Shown one piece after another: positions 44,166 to 53,400 of a DNA stretch of 64,000 nucleotides (position 1 is the first letter of the stretch; every line of letters begins with the position of its first letter). This DNA is from DT-110 sp030148525. GTDB taxonomy: Bacteria > Bacteroidota > Bacteroidia > Chitinophagales > Saprospiraceae. The position numbers and the translations under genes were made by a program. Below the pieces are notes generated by a model. The model was not told the DNA's origin, did not search any database, and worked only from the letters and a program-made list of their open reading frames with translations. The stretch is taken from NCBI GenBank assembly GCA_965227445.1, contig OZ245751.1:2232001-2296000 (forward strand), in the 5' to 3' direction.

Positions 44166-44974
44166 GTGTACGAAAGGTTGAAGAGGGGAGAAATGCCCAG
44201 CTGCTGGTGTTGCCAGGCGCCAACCTCAATGACAAGGTATTCGCCAACCGGCACTCCAACCCCAAAGCTAAATTGAGTAGGCTGAGTACGGATACCGGTC
44301 CGCAAGATGAGTACCTCACCAAGGAGGTAGCGAACTCCGGCTTTGAACCGGGCTTCAAAATCAATGTCTTTTTCTATTTCTGCAAAAACGGCTACTTGTG
44401 GTGAGGCTTGGTATCGGACACCAACGGCTAAGTAGACGGGCAGGTATTCGTCGGGCGTAACCTCCTGGCGAATGGGGTTGTAGAGCATGGCTCCCAGGGT
44501 GAGTTTTGGGAGCAGGTCCAGTTGAACTCCCAATGATGCTGTGATTATGTGCCGGGTACCAAATTCGGGAATGCGTTGCTGCTGCAAATGAGCGCCTATT
44601 CCAAGGGATAAGCCGGGGCCTAAGGAACGCGCATAAACCATAGCGGCTTCCTGTTCGTTGTATTCCTGCGGACCGAAATGACGAAGGCGGAGACCCCAGT
44701 GGTTGGTGGCTCCCGAAAAAATAACACCCGCCTGTATCGCATTGAGTTCGCCAATTAGAAAGCGATTTTCGGCTTGTAGCAGCACCTGATTCTCCTGCAC
44801 AAAACCAATACCGGCAGGATTGGCGAAGAGGGAAGTCCCCTCCCGCAAAACAGTGCCGATGCCGCCCATCATCTGAGCGCTGCTGCCGGCGGTGGTGGGA
44901 TTGGTAAGTTGGGCCCGGACAGAAGTGCAAACCAGAAGCATAGCGGAGGCTAATACAAGCTGAAAAAAACGCAT
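44159..44974 (-). CDS. outer-membrane beta-barrel protein, PorV/UPF0164-like
   Basis: A 271-residue exported protein. The start at 44974 gives signal peptide MRFFQLVLASAMLLVCTSVRA. The mature N-terminus (SSAQMMGGIGTVLREGTSLFANPAGIGFV) matches the 'GA.....A..S....NPAGL' opening of PorV/PorQ/FadL-like barrels, followed by alternating amphipathic strands ending in NLSYTW with an aromatic last residue, a common barrel end. The role (transport or part of T9SS) cannot be told from sequence. It is coupled to mqnB by a 7-nt overlap. Confidence 0.7.
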   Translation of the reverse strand: MRFFQLVLASAMLLVCTSVRAQLTNPTTAGSSAQMMGGIGTVLREGTSLFANPAGIGFVQENQVLLQAENRFLIGELNAIQAGVIFSGATNHWGLRLRHFGPQEYNEQEAAMVYARSLGPGLSLGIGAHLQQQRIPEFGTRHIITASLGVQLDLLPKLTLGAMLYNPIRQEVTPDEYLPVYLAVGVRYQASPQVAVFAEIEKDIDFEARFKAGVRYLLGEVLILRTGIRTQPTQFSFGVGVPVGEYLVIEVGAWQHQQLGISPLFNLSYTW

Positions 44975-45135
44975 GATTTTAATTGGTGCAATCCGGATGT
45001 TACCAACCACGCTGAAAATGGAAAGCCTATTCACCTGCGGGCCGGATGGCTTCAAGATACGAATTCTAAACAGGACTCGTTGGTAATTTTACCATCGCGC
45101 AAGGTGCATGAGCTATTTTTTACAAAGCGAATGCC

Positions 45136-45143
45136 TACCTTTG
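45136..45143 (+). promoter_or_regulatory. -7 box of lipB (TACCTTTG)
   Basis: Matches TAnnTTTG and ends 17 nt before the lipB ATG at 45161. It rules against the longer open frame that starts at 45080. Confidence 0.6.
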
Positions 45144-45160
45144 CGCCACAGTTTCAAAGC

Positions 45161-45892
45161 ATGCAAGAAGTACTATTTCAAGACCTGGGAAACATGCGCT
45201 ACGCAGATGCCTGGGACTACCAAACAAAACTTCACAAGGAATTGGTAGACCGCAAGCTGCGCAATCGCCGACTCACTGAAGAACAGGGAGCTACCGAATC
45301 CCTGAAGCATTATTTGTTGTTTTGTGAGCATCCACCCGTTTATACCCTGGGCAAGAGCGGCTCTACGGACCACTTATTACTGAGTGAATCCGAACTGGAA
45401 GAGCAGGGATTTGAGTTTTTCAAGATTAACCGTGGCGGCGATATCACCTACCATGGTCCCGGGCAAATTGTTGGCTATCCCATCTTCGACCTGGATGCCT
45501 TTTTTACGGACGTGCACAAATACGTGCGCTACCTGGAGGAGGCCATTATTCGGACCATCGCGGAGTATGGCCTGGAAGGCTTTCGCCAAAAGGGATATAC
45601 CGGTGTATGGTTAGATCCCGGTGAAGGGCAGCCCAAACGAAAGATATGTGCCATCGGGGTGCATCTTAGCCGTTGGGTGACCATGCATGGTTTTGCTTTT
45701 AATGTAAATAGCAACCTGACTCATTTTGATCACATTATTCCGTGTGGTATTCAGGAAGATGATAAAGAGGTTACTTCTCTGGCCCGCGAATTGGGATACC
45801 AACTCCCATTGGAAGAGGTAAAGGAAAAGGTTCGTACCCATTTTGCCGAACTCTTCACCTTTCGGTACCGGGAAGAACCCCAGATATTGTGA
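45161..45892 (+). CDS. lipB: lipoyl(octanoyl) transferase
   Basis: A 243-residue enzyme that moves the octanoyl group from acyl carrier protein to the lipoyl domains of 2-oxoacid dehydrogenases. Conserved HPPVYTLGKSG, RGGDITYHGPGQIVGYPI, the catalytic lysine in KICAIGVHLSRWVTMHGFAFNVN and the catalytic cysteine in IIPCGI. The start at 45161 fits both the family and the promoter box. The gap to the next gene is 19 nt. GGCTTTCGCCAAAA at 45588-45601 is a minus-strand copy of the TTTTGGCGAAAGCC word. Confidence 0.95.
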   Translation: MQEVLFQDLGNMRYADAWDYQTKLHKELVDRKLRNRRLTEEQGATESLKHYLLFCEHPPVYTLGKSGSTDHLLLSESELEEQGFEFFKINRGGDITYHGPGQIVGYPIFDLDAFFTDVHKYVRYLEEAIIRTIAEYGLEGFRQKGYTGVWLDPGEGQPKRKICAIGVHLSRWVTMHGFAFNVNSNLTHFDHIIPCGIQEDDKEVTSLARELGYQLPLEEVKEKVRTHFAELFTFRYREEPQIL

Positions 45893-45911
45893 AAAAATCG
45901 TTCGGATAAGC

Positions 45912-46313
45912 ATGAAAAAAGATATTCCCGATCTAAAAGTGGAGGACATTGCCCTGGCGATCGTCCCCCGCAACGAGGATGATGAAGAATTGTGGGATTC
46001 CTACCTCATTAATTTCAAAGATACGACCATCGAAAGTGTGCTCATCAATTCGAAGGGCTACGGAGAAGTGGACGGTGAAGAGGTAAAGACCACTGTCCTG
46101 AGGCATTTCTTCGAGGAGGTCGGGCCGATGCGCTGTATTTTAATCGAACCGATTCAAACAAAATTATTTGATCTGACCAATGAGTACTGGATAAGCTTTG
46201 TCCAGAATGATTATATGTACGATAAGAAATACGTTTTTGTCCGGGGCAGCATCAGCGAAGAGAATTTTACGACCATTCCTTTCATTAACCGCAAGGGGGT
46301 GATGATCAAGTAA
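45912..46313 (+). CDS. conserved-looking small cytoplasmic protein, unknown
   Basis: I do not recognise this 133-residue protein. The start at 45912 gives MKKDIPDLKVEDIALAIVPRN. It has a mixed alpha/beta composition with no signal or membrane helix (KDTTIESVLINSKGYGEVDG, KTTVLRHFFEEVGP, NEYWISFVQNDYMYDKKYVFVRGS), compatible with a single small globular domain. It lies between lipB and a thioesterase gene on the same strand (19 and 42 nt away), so it is probably in the same transcript. Confidence 0.7.
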   Translation: MKKDIPDLKVEDIALAIVPRNEDDEELWDSYLINFKDTTIESVLINSKGYGEVDGEEVKTTVLRHFFEEVGPMRCILIEPIQTKLFDLTNEYWISFVQNDYMYDKKYVFVRGSISEENFTTIPFINRKGVMIK

Positions 46314-46355
46314 AGCCTCGTTTATTATTCCGGTGACATTCACTCAAAACAACAC

Positions 46356-46904
46356 ATGAGTAAAAAACCAGCACCCAAAAAAGTCTCTGAATCTCAATCG
46401 GTCATGACCGAAATGGTCATGCCCAACGACACTAATCCCATGGGTAACCTCATGGGCGGAAACCTACTGCGTTGGATGGACATTATCAGTGGTATTTGCG
46501 CCGGCAAGCACTGCGAAGCCAATGTAGTAACTGCTTCGGTTGACCACGTGTCGTTCCAACGCCCAATTAATGTAGGTGACGTAGTCACGCTGGAGGCAAC
46601 GGTGACCCGTGCTTTTACCACTTCGGTAGAAGTATACGTGGAAGTGTTCGCCGCTAACATCAAGGGACAGGAAGCACGCCGGTGTAACCACGCCTACTAC
46701 ACCTTTGTGGCCCTGGATGAGGAAAAGAAAAAACCGGTGCCCATTGCCCCCGTTCTTCCTCTTAATGAGATTCAGCAACAACGCTACGACAGTGCGCCCC
46801 GTCGTCGAGAGGTACGCTTGGTCCTCAGTGGCCGCATGAAACCAGCGGATGCTTCACTGGTCCGGGAATACCTGAATGAGGAAGGGCAGAAGTATACTAC
46901 TTGA
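46356..46904 (+). CDS. acyl-CoA thioesterase, hotdog fold (YciA/ACOT type)
   Basis: A 182-residue enzyme hydrolysing acyl-CoA. The hotdog domain (about residues 15-130) has the family pattern MPNDTNPMGNLMGGNLLRWMD, the catalytic Asp/Asn region, VVTASVDHVSFQRPINVGDVV and RRCNHAYYTFVALDE. The C-terminal ~40 residues are an arginine-rich extension. Ten bases after its stop begins a tandem hairpin repeat. Confidence 0.9.
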   Translation: MSKKPAPKKVSESQSVMTEMVMPNDTNPMGNLMGGNLLRWMDIISGICAGKHCEANVVTASVDHVSFQRPINVGDVVTLEATVTRAFTTSVEVYVEVFAANIKGQEARRCNHAYYTFVALDEEKKKPVPIAPVLPLNEIQQQRYDSAPRRREVRLVLSGRMKPADASLVREYLNEEGQKYTT

Positions 46905-46913
46905 TCAGTCTGC

Positions 46914-47232
46914 TGGTGGTCGATCCTCTGGATCGACCCGGATTATGGCTCAAATGAAGTAGCAAACGGCAGGTAGTACGCGATCCGGTAGTGCTGTGGA
47001 TCAAAAGCAATGATTGTGGGTGTAAGAACAGTCGGTCCAGAGGACCGACTTCCGTTGGTGGTCGATCCTCTGGATCGACCTGGATTATGGTTCAAATGAA
47101 GTAGCAAACGGCAGGTAGTACGCGATCCGGTAGTGCTGTGGATCAAAAGCAATGATTGTGGGTGCAAGAACAGTCGGTCCTCTGGACCGACCTCCTTATG
47201 CGGCCGATACTGCGCGATCCGGAGGATCGCGC
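46914..47232. repeat. tandem 142-bp repeat with covarying hairpins
   Basis: Two near-identical units of 142 bp (46914-47055 and 47056-47197). Each opens with the hairpin GGTCGATCC / GGATCGACC around TCT (46918-46938 and 47060-47080) and closes with GTCGGTCC / GGACCGAC (47031-47049 with loop AGA, 47173-47191 with loop TCT). A third hairpin GCGCGATCC / GGATCGCGC around GGA follows at 47212-47232. The 90-bp body between hairpins (GGATTATGG...TCAAATGAAG... to GATTGTGGGTG) is conserved but has no credible reading frame. It lies between the convergent thioesterase and moeB genes. Confidence 0.92.
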
Positions 47233-47241
47233 ACCAATCCC

Positions 47242-48387
47242 TCAAGTCTCTTTCGTCCCTTCGTTCTCTTCCGTCTCCATCCGCCGGTAGGCGGCGAGGC
47301 CTCCGTCCAAATTGATCAGATGTTCAAAACCAAACCGCTCCCGTAGTTTACGGATGGCCTTGGCGCTGCGACGGCCGCTCTGGCAGTAAATGACCACCTG
47401 TGCAGCATCCTGCAGATGCCCGGCCTGCTGTTCTATGGTACCCAGGGGAATGTGTTCACCCCCCAGATGATCCGTAGCCCGCTCATAAGGTTCACGTACA
47501 TCCACGAGCAGAGGCGGCGTGGGGGAGTCCATAGACGCTTTTAGCTGGCGTGGTGACCACTGAACAACGGGCTTCAATGCACTGGCAGGAGTGCAGAAGG
47601 CCTGATAGTCGATCAATTCGGTAATCCGCACCGGTTCTTGCCTGGGTAGACGGATCGTTCGCGACTCACCACAGGCTGCATCGTAGAGAAAGAGTTTACC
47701 AATAAGAGGGCTACCGGTGCCGGATAATACTTTGATGGCTTCATTGGCCTGCATGCTCCCGATAATGCCCGGCAGTACCCCTAGTACACCACCCTCTGCG
47801 CAATTGGGAACAGCATCGGGATGGGGTGGGCTGGGGTAGAGGTTGCGGTAATTAATGGAGCGGGATCCATCGGGTAGCGAGGCATTGAAAACAGATACCT
47901 GTCCCTCGTAGCGATAGATGGAACCGTAGATGTAGGTTTTTCCCAGCAGCACCGCAGCATCATTGGCCAGGTAGCGGGTCGGAAAATTATCGGTACCATC
48001 TACGATGAGGTCGTAGGGTTTAAACAGCGCAAGCGCATTATCGCGTTGCAGGGCTGTTTCGTGCACTCTAATGGTACAATCGGGGTTTAGCGCTCGTAAC
48101 CGTTGAGCGGCCAGTTGGGCTTTGGAGTGCCCAACCTGATCAGTGGTGTACAGCACCTGCCTTTGTAAGTTGGTGAGGTCGACCGTATCAAAATCGACAA
48201 TCCCGATGGTGCCCACCCCGGCAGCGGCCAGGTACATGAGCACAGGTGCGCCCAGACCTCCGGCTCCGATCACCAGGACTGAAGACTCGCCGAGGCGTTG
48301 CTGTGCCTCCATCCCAAAGCCAGGTAATGAAAAATGCCGGGCGTAGCGGGTGAGTTGGTCGTTGGAAAAAGAATGCGGTGTGTTCAT
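47242..48387 (-). CDS. moeB: MoeB/ThiF-type sulfur-carrier adenylyltransferase with C-terminal rhodanese domain
   Basis: A 381-residue protein. Residues 1-250: E1-like adenylyltransferase (RYARHFSLPGFG, VIGAGGLGAPVLMYLAAAGVG, LTNLQRQVLY, VDGTDNFPTRYLAND, CAEGGVLGVLPGIIGSMQANEAIK). Residues ~275-370: rhodanese domain (LLVDVREPYERATDH, active-site YCQSGRRS, LDGGLAAYRR). It activates MoaD/ThiS-like sulfur carriers for molybdopterin, thiamin or thiolation pathways; which one is not clear because no carrier gene is near. The last residues (EGTKET) come from a GGGACGAAAGAGACTTGAG word repeat. Confidence 0.92.
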   Translation of the reverse strand: MNTPHSFSNDQLTRYARHFSLPGFGMEAQQRLGESSVLVIGAGGLGAPVLMYLAAAGVGTIGIVDFDTVDLTNLQRQVLYTTDQVGHSKAQLAAQRLRALNPDCTIRVHETALQRDNALALFKPYDLIVDGTDNFPTRYLANDAAVLLGKTYIYGSIYRYEGQVSVFNASLPDGSRSINYRNLYPSPPHPDAVPNCAEGGVLGVLPGIIGSMQANEAIKVLSGTGSPLIGKLFLYDAACGESRTIRLPRQEPVRITELIDYQAFCTPASALKPVVQWSPRQLKASMDSPTPPLLVDVREPYERATDHLGGEHIPLGTIEQQAGHLQDAAQVVIYCQSGRRSAKAIRKLRERFGFEHLINLDGGLAAYRRMETEENEGTKET

Positions 48388-48438
48388 AGGTAAAAAAAGT
48401 CCTTGATCTATTCTATTGCCTGGTATTGAAATTATTTG

Positions 48439-48702
48439 TATTTTTGCAGTCTATTGTGAAACACTTCCATGGCCGTATCGGTCGACACCAAGTCGATCAA
48501 TATCACAACGGTTTACACTTAGTTTACCTTTTTTCTGATATTTAACCTTCAGAAGGCTTGCAATACAGCAAGTAATTGTTAATTTCACGGTTATTGTAAC
48601 CAAGACACCAATCGCTCGTACAATCGAGCAGATAAAGATAAACGTATAATCGGTTTTTGGGATAGCCTCTCTCCGGCTCGTTCGGAGGGGGGGTTTTCTT
48701 TT
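48439..48702 (+). ncRNA. candidate small RNA or attenuated leader before the DUF1566 gene
   Basis: A -7 box TATTTTTG (48439-48446) is followed by about 250 nt with several small hairpins (GTCGA/TCGAT near 48482-48498, CCTTC/AAGG near 48548, CTTGC/GCAAG near 48558, GCTCG/CGAGC at 48614-48629). It ends in an intrinsic terminator, CCTCTCTCCG/CGGAGGGGGG then TTTTCTTTT (48666-48702). The next gene starts 137 nt later. It could be an independent small RNA or a long leader with attenuation. I could not match it to 6S RNA, tmRNA or a known riboswitch by eye. Confidence 0.35.
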
Positions 48703-48838
48703 CCCTTCCCAGCAACCCTTTTTCTTTTCTATCGTACAGTAATTTATCTGCTGTTCTATGCTTTTTATTTTGACCTCTACAAGTTAGCGTTCACCAAGCC
48801 CGGTTGTCATTTGATTCAGATCATTTTCAGACGACTAT

Positions 48839-50434
48839 ATGAACGCTTTAATGATGACCTCCCGCACCTTCAAGGGCTTTTTGATTTGTGTGTTTTTTTA
48901 CGCAAGTATGATCACACTTAGCGGACAAGCCCCCGCCACCCTTTCTTACCAATCGGTTCTGTATAACCCCGGAGGAGACCTTTTGACCAGTCAATTGGTG
49001 GGCGTGCGTATTCAGTTGCTTCAGGGTAGCTCTACGGGAATGGTAACCTACGAGGAAACGCATCAGGTCACTACTGATTTGAATGGCTTGTTAGCGCTGC
49101 AGATTGGTGAAGGGCAAGCAGAAACCGGGTCCTTCACCGCCATTGACTGGTCAAATGGCCCGTACTTTGTTCGATCCGATGTCGATCCGCAGGGTGGAAC
49201 AAATTATACGCTAAGTACTGTCACCCAACTCTTAAGTGTTCCTTACGCCCTCTATGCCAACCAGGCCGGAAACGGACAGGAACCCGGAACGCAAAGAGGT
49301 GACATGCAGTTTTGGGATGGTTCTTCCTGGGTGGCCGTGCAACCCGGTGAACAGGGCCAACAGCTGACCTTTTGCAATGGGGTACCTACATGGGGCCCCT
49401 GTATTCCTGATCTGGCGGCCGGTACCACGGGGCAAGTCTCTGATACCACCGCCACCATTACCGGACTGGAAGTACCCGATATGTCGTTGGATGTGGTCGC
49501 TAAGGGGGTATGCTACGATACTACCCATAATCCCACCATTTATGACTCTCGCACCGACGAAGGTCCTGGTGACGGCTCCTTTTCGTCCAGCCTTTACGGC
49601 CTGACGGCAAATACTACCTATTTCTACCGGCCTTACGTGACTAATGCACAGGGCACGAAGTACGGACCCATGGACTCTTTGGTTACGCTGGCCGCCATCA
49701 ACGAACCCTCCATCGATCAGATTACGGGTTACACCGCCAGGTTTAATGCCGACCTTCCGGAAATGGGTAATGAACCCATCCTGGATAAAGGCTTCGTCTG
49801 GGGGCGTTCTTCCGCGCCAACCCTGGCCGATAGTTCGGTGTCGCTGGGTGGCGGTGCGGAAGAATTGCAGGTTACCTGGGACACGCTAACACCCTCAACC
49901 CAATACTACCTGCGCGGGTATATCCAAAACGAAACCGGTGTTGCTTACGGACCAGAACAGACGTTTACTACGGATGACCCGCCGCAACTGGGGCAACCCT
50001 ACGCCGGCGGATTGTTGATCTACCTGGAACCAGACGGGCGGCATGGCATCGTTGCCTCAACCACCGAACATACCTCCCTGGACTTCATGGCTGATGATTA
50101 TCAAAACTGGACATCCTCTACCTTGCGGTACAGCGGTGATGAGAACACTCAACATATTATTCAGATTTACAACAACACCAGCAGAAGTCCCGCCGCCTGG
50201 TGTAACGCTTTAGTCCACAATGGATACGATGATTGGTGGTTGCCCTCCAAAGATGACATGGATGCCATGGATACGTACCGGACCACCCTGGGCATGTCCA
50301 CTAACCGGGCGTATTGGACATCGTCCATGTTCAACGATTTTAATGTCTGGATTCTGACCTCTTCCAATGGTTTTTTAGCGGGAGGGAAGAATTTTGGTTT
50401 TAACCGGAATACCCGGGCCGTAAGGTACTTCTAA
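48839..50434 (+). CDS. secreted protein with fibronectin-like region and C-terminal DUF1566 domain
   Basis: A 531-residue exported protein; signal region FKGFLICVFFYASMITLSGQ (start ATG 48839; in-frame ATGs at codons 5 and 6 are alternatives). Residues ~30-140 are the Bacteroidota N-terminal domain with LSYQSVLYNPGGDLL and LLSVPYALYANQAG, often found in tail-fibre-like surface proteins. Residues ~190-385 hold two fibronectin-type repeats (GTTGQVSDTTATITGLEVPD, TPSTQYYLRGYIQNETGVAYGPEQTF). The C-terminus is a DUF1566 (Lcl-like) domain, with WCNALVHNGYDDWWLPSKDD, YWTSS and RAVRYF. No T9SS tail is visible. It is followed 63 nt later by the giant gene and may share its transcript. Confidence 0.85.
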   Translation: MNALMMTSRTFKGFLICVFFYASMITLSGQAPATLSYQSVLYNPGGDLLTSQLVGVRIQLLQGSSTGMVTYEETHQVTTDLNGLLALQIGEGQAETGSFTAIDWSNGPYFVRSDVDPQGGTNYTLSTVTQLLSVPYALYANQAGNGQEPGTQRGDMQFWDGSSWVAVQPGEQGQQLTFCNGVPTWGPCIPDLAAGTTGQVSDTTATITGLEVPDMSLDVVAKGVCYDTTHNPTIYDSRTDEGPGDGSFSSSLYGLTANTTYFYRPYVTNAQGTKYGPMDSLVTLAAINEPSIDQITGYTARFNADLPEMGNEPILDKGFVWGRSSAPTLADSSVSLGGGAEELQVTWDTLTPSTQYYLRGYIQNETGVAYGPEQTFTTDDPPQLGQPYAGGLLIYLEPDGRHGIVASTTEHTSLDFMADDYQNWTSSTLRYSGDENTQHIIQIYNNTSRSPAAWCNALVHNGYDDWWLPSKDDMDAMDTYRTTLGMSTNRAYWTSSMFNDFNVWILTSSNGFLAGGKNFGFNRNTRAVRYF

Positions 50435-50497
50435 ACCTAAAACCCAGTATTGATGCCGGTATCACCAGCCACCATCCTAATATCTGCTAACCGGACC

Positions 50498-53400
50498 ATG
50501 AGCTGCTGCTTTTGGTCGGTCCTTTTAATTCTTGCTTGTTCTGTCCCCACTTGGTCCCAGGTACAACTTACTTCAGGCACCTCAACCTTGGAGGGTAACG
50601 CCGGCCGGGTCATAATCGGTCAGCCATTCCGGCAGATGACACAGGATTGTGAGGCCGTGGAAGTGCAGGGGGGGCTTCTGGGTGGCTATTCGCCCTATTC
50701 TTCGGTTAGCCTTTCGGCAAAAACAGATACCCTCTACCTGGATGCCAATGGAGAAGCAATCGTGCGGGTGAGCGACCTCGATGGTGGTTCGGTTGATTCC
50801 TGCGGTCAATTGAACCTCTTCCTGACCGATTCTTTATTGACGTGTGCTGATTTGGGGCAGAGAGAATGGGTGCTCTTTGGTTTTAGCAGCGCCGATAGTC
50901 TGGTCGTCAGTGACACAACAATCATCACCGTACTGGATACCTTGGCTCCGGAAATGGTATGTCAGAACTACACCATTACCCTGGATGCTGACAACGAAGC
51001 TGGGATCACGGTTCAACAGCTCGATGGCGGTTCGTCCGATAATTGCGGGCTAGATTCTTTGTGGCTTGACCGGTATGCTTTGGATTGTGCTGATGTGGGC
51101 CATATCGAAGTCACGCTTTTTGCCCGCGACAGTTCGGGGAACAGCAATAGCTGTACGGCGCAGGTTACCGTGGAATCCGACAAGAATCCGGTGGCCCTCT
51201 GCCGGGATATCCAGGTATACCTCGATCAGGCCGGGCAGGTAAGTGTTTCCCCCGAACAGATCGATAATGGCTCCTTAAATGGATGTGATCCTGATCAGCT
51301 TTCCCTGAGTAAAAACGTTTTTTCCTGTTCTGAGATTGGCCCGAATGAGGTGACCCTTACCGTCTTTAACCAATCAGGGATGGAGGCTAGCTGCACCGCA
51401 CAGGTAACCGTTATAGATACCATTTCCCCCTCGGTGGAAGCCGATCCGGCTACCTTGTCCCTGAACAACCAGGGGCAGGCCACCCTGGATCCCGATGATT
51501 TCTGGGAAGTAGTCGGCCCCGTCACCACTAATGTCTATGTGTATGGTGATAACCGGATTGGTATTCTGCGGTCCAATGCGCCCGGAATCAGCAGTAGCCA
51601 TAGTGGGTATTACCTGTCGCGCAATGGGACGGATTACTATCGGGTAGTCCATACGGGGTCCGACCCTTCCTGGCATTATTTCTCTTTCTCGCCCTACGTT
51701 GCATCTGGTTCGGTATTTGGTAGCACGGGCACCTATACTTTTGCGTTGTATCAGAATCGGGGGTATTCGGATGCCTGCTCTGTTCCTGATATCTCCCTGT
51801 CTGAAACAGCATTCACCTGTTCCGACCTGGGTACCCATACGGTCACCCTGACGGCCACGGACGAAAGTGGAAATATTACCACAGTAACCGAGCAGGTGAC
51901 GGTAGTGGATCAATTACCACCTACGGTGCTGACCCAGTCGGTTTATGCAGTTCTGGACGAATCCCTTACCGCTACCATCGGCGTGGAGGATATCGACGAT
52001 GGTAGTTACGATAATTGTTCAATTGCTACCAGATCGCTCGATCGTACTACTTTTAGCTGTGCGGATATTGGAAGTCAGACGGTCACTCTTACGATAACCG
52101 ATCAATCGGGTAATAGCGCCCAGGCTACGGCAACCGTGTTCGTGGTTGACTCTGTTCCGCCCGTGGCTCGTGTTCGGGATACAGTACTTTACCTGAATGA
52201 GGAAGGACAGGCATTCCTTTCTGCTGAAGAAGTCAATGATGGCTCGACGGATAATTGCTTTTCGGTCATTGCACCCGGAGTGGGGGAGTTATCCTTTGAT
52301 ATTGGGCAGACAGCGTTCAATGGGGGTGATGTGGGTATACGGTCAGTTCATTTTTTAGTTTTCGATGCCTATGGAAATTATGATGAAACCCTGGTTCAGG
52401 TAGAGGTGCGGGATACGATTCCGCCAGTCGCCGTGTGCCAACCGCAAACGGTTTTTCTCGATGAGCGGGGCCAGGCAACAGTTTTTCCCGCTCAGGTTGG
52501 TGGAGGGAGCACCGACCAGGCAGGGATGGTGGACCTGTTGATAGCCCGTGATGCCGGACTTATGGGGGTACCCCTTTTTGGCGAAAGCCTGGACCTGGAC
52601 TGTGAGGATACGGCTACATCTATTCCTGTTTTACTTCAGGTAACTGACGCAGGAGGTAATGCAGTCACTTGTCAGACAACCATCGAACTGCTTGATTCTA
52701 TTGCCCCCGTTTTTTCCTGTCAACCCCAAACGGCCTTCCTGGATGGAACAGGGATGACTCAAATTAATGCTGCAGACTTTGTCATGCAATCCGCTGATGC
52801 CTGTGGGATAGATTCACTTTCGGTAGATACAAATGCTTTCTCCTGTGGGGAAACAGGAACACATCCGGTGACCCTTACTGCTTTTGATCCTTCGGGTAAT
52901 GCCACATCCTGCCAAACCACCGTTACTGTCCTTGATACCCTGGCACCGGTGGTTCTCTGCAAGGACACTACCATTTATGTGGGGGATGACTATTTGCTCG
53001 ATTGGTATCCACCAGCCATAGACAATGGTTCGTACGATAATTGCGGCTCCCTGGAACTCAGTCTCGACAAATATTTCGTGCCATGTTTTGAGACCGGTGA
53101 CCACCTGGTTACCCTGACAGCTACGGACGATAGCGGAAACAGCGCCTCGTGCACCAGTACCGTGACGGCTCTGGACACTGCTGCACCAACCGTATCCTGT
53201 ACGGATGTGACCCTTTATCTTGATGCCACAGGACAAGCAGTCCTCGGGGATCCTTTCCATTATGGTTTTGGGTATGATGATAATTGTGGCTATCCGGATA
53301 CGACCATATTTGATCGCACCCATTTTGGTTGCGGGGATATTGGTCAGAACACCATCACCTTCACCGGTGTCGACCAAGCAGGGAACAGTGCTACCTGTAC

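Noticed and set aside
46914..47232. CRISPR-like array
   Set aside because: The repeats are few and the intervening 90-bp bodies are conserved rather than unique spacers; no cas genes are near.
48439..48702. 6S RNA or tmRNA
   Set aside because: No tRNA-like ends or tag frame, and no single long rod with a central bubble could be drawn by eye; kept only as an unnamed RNA candidate.
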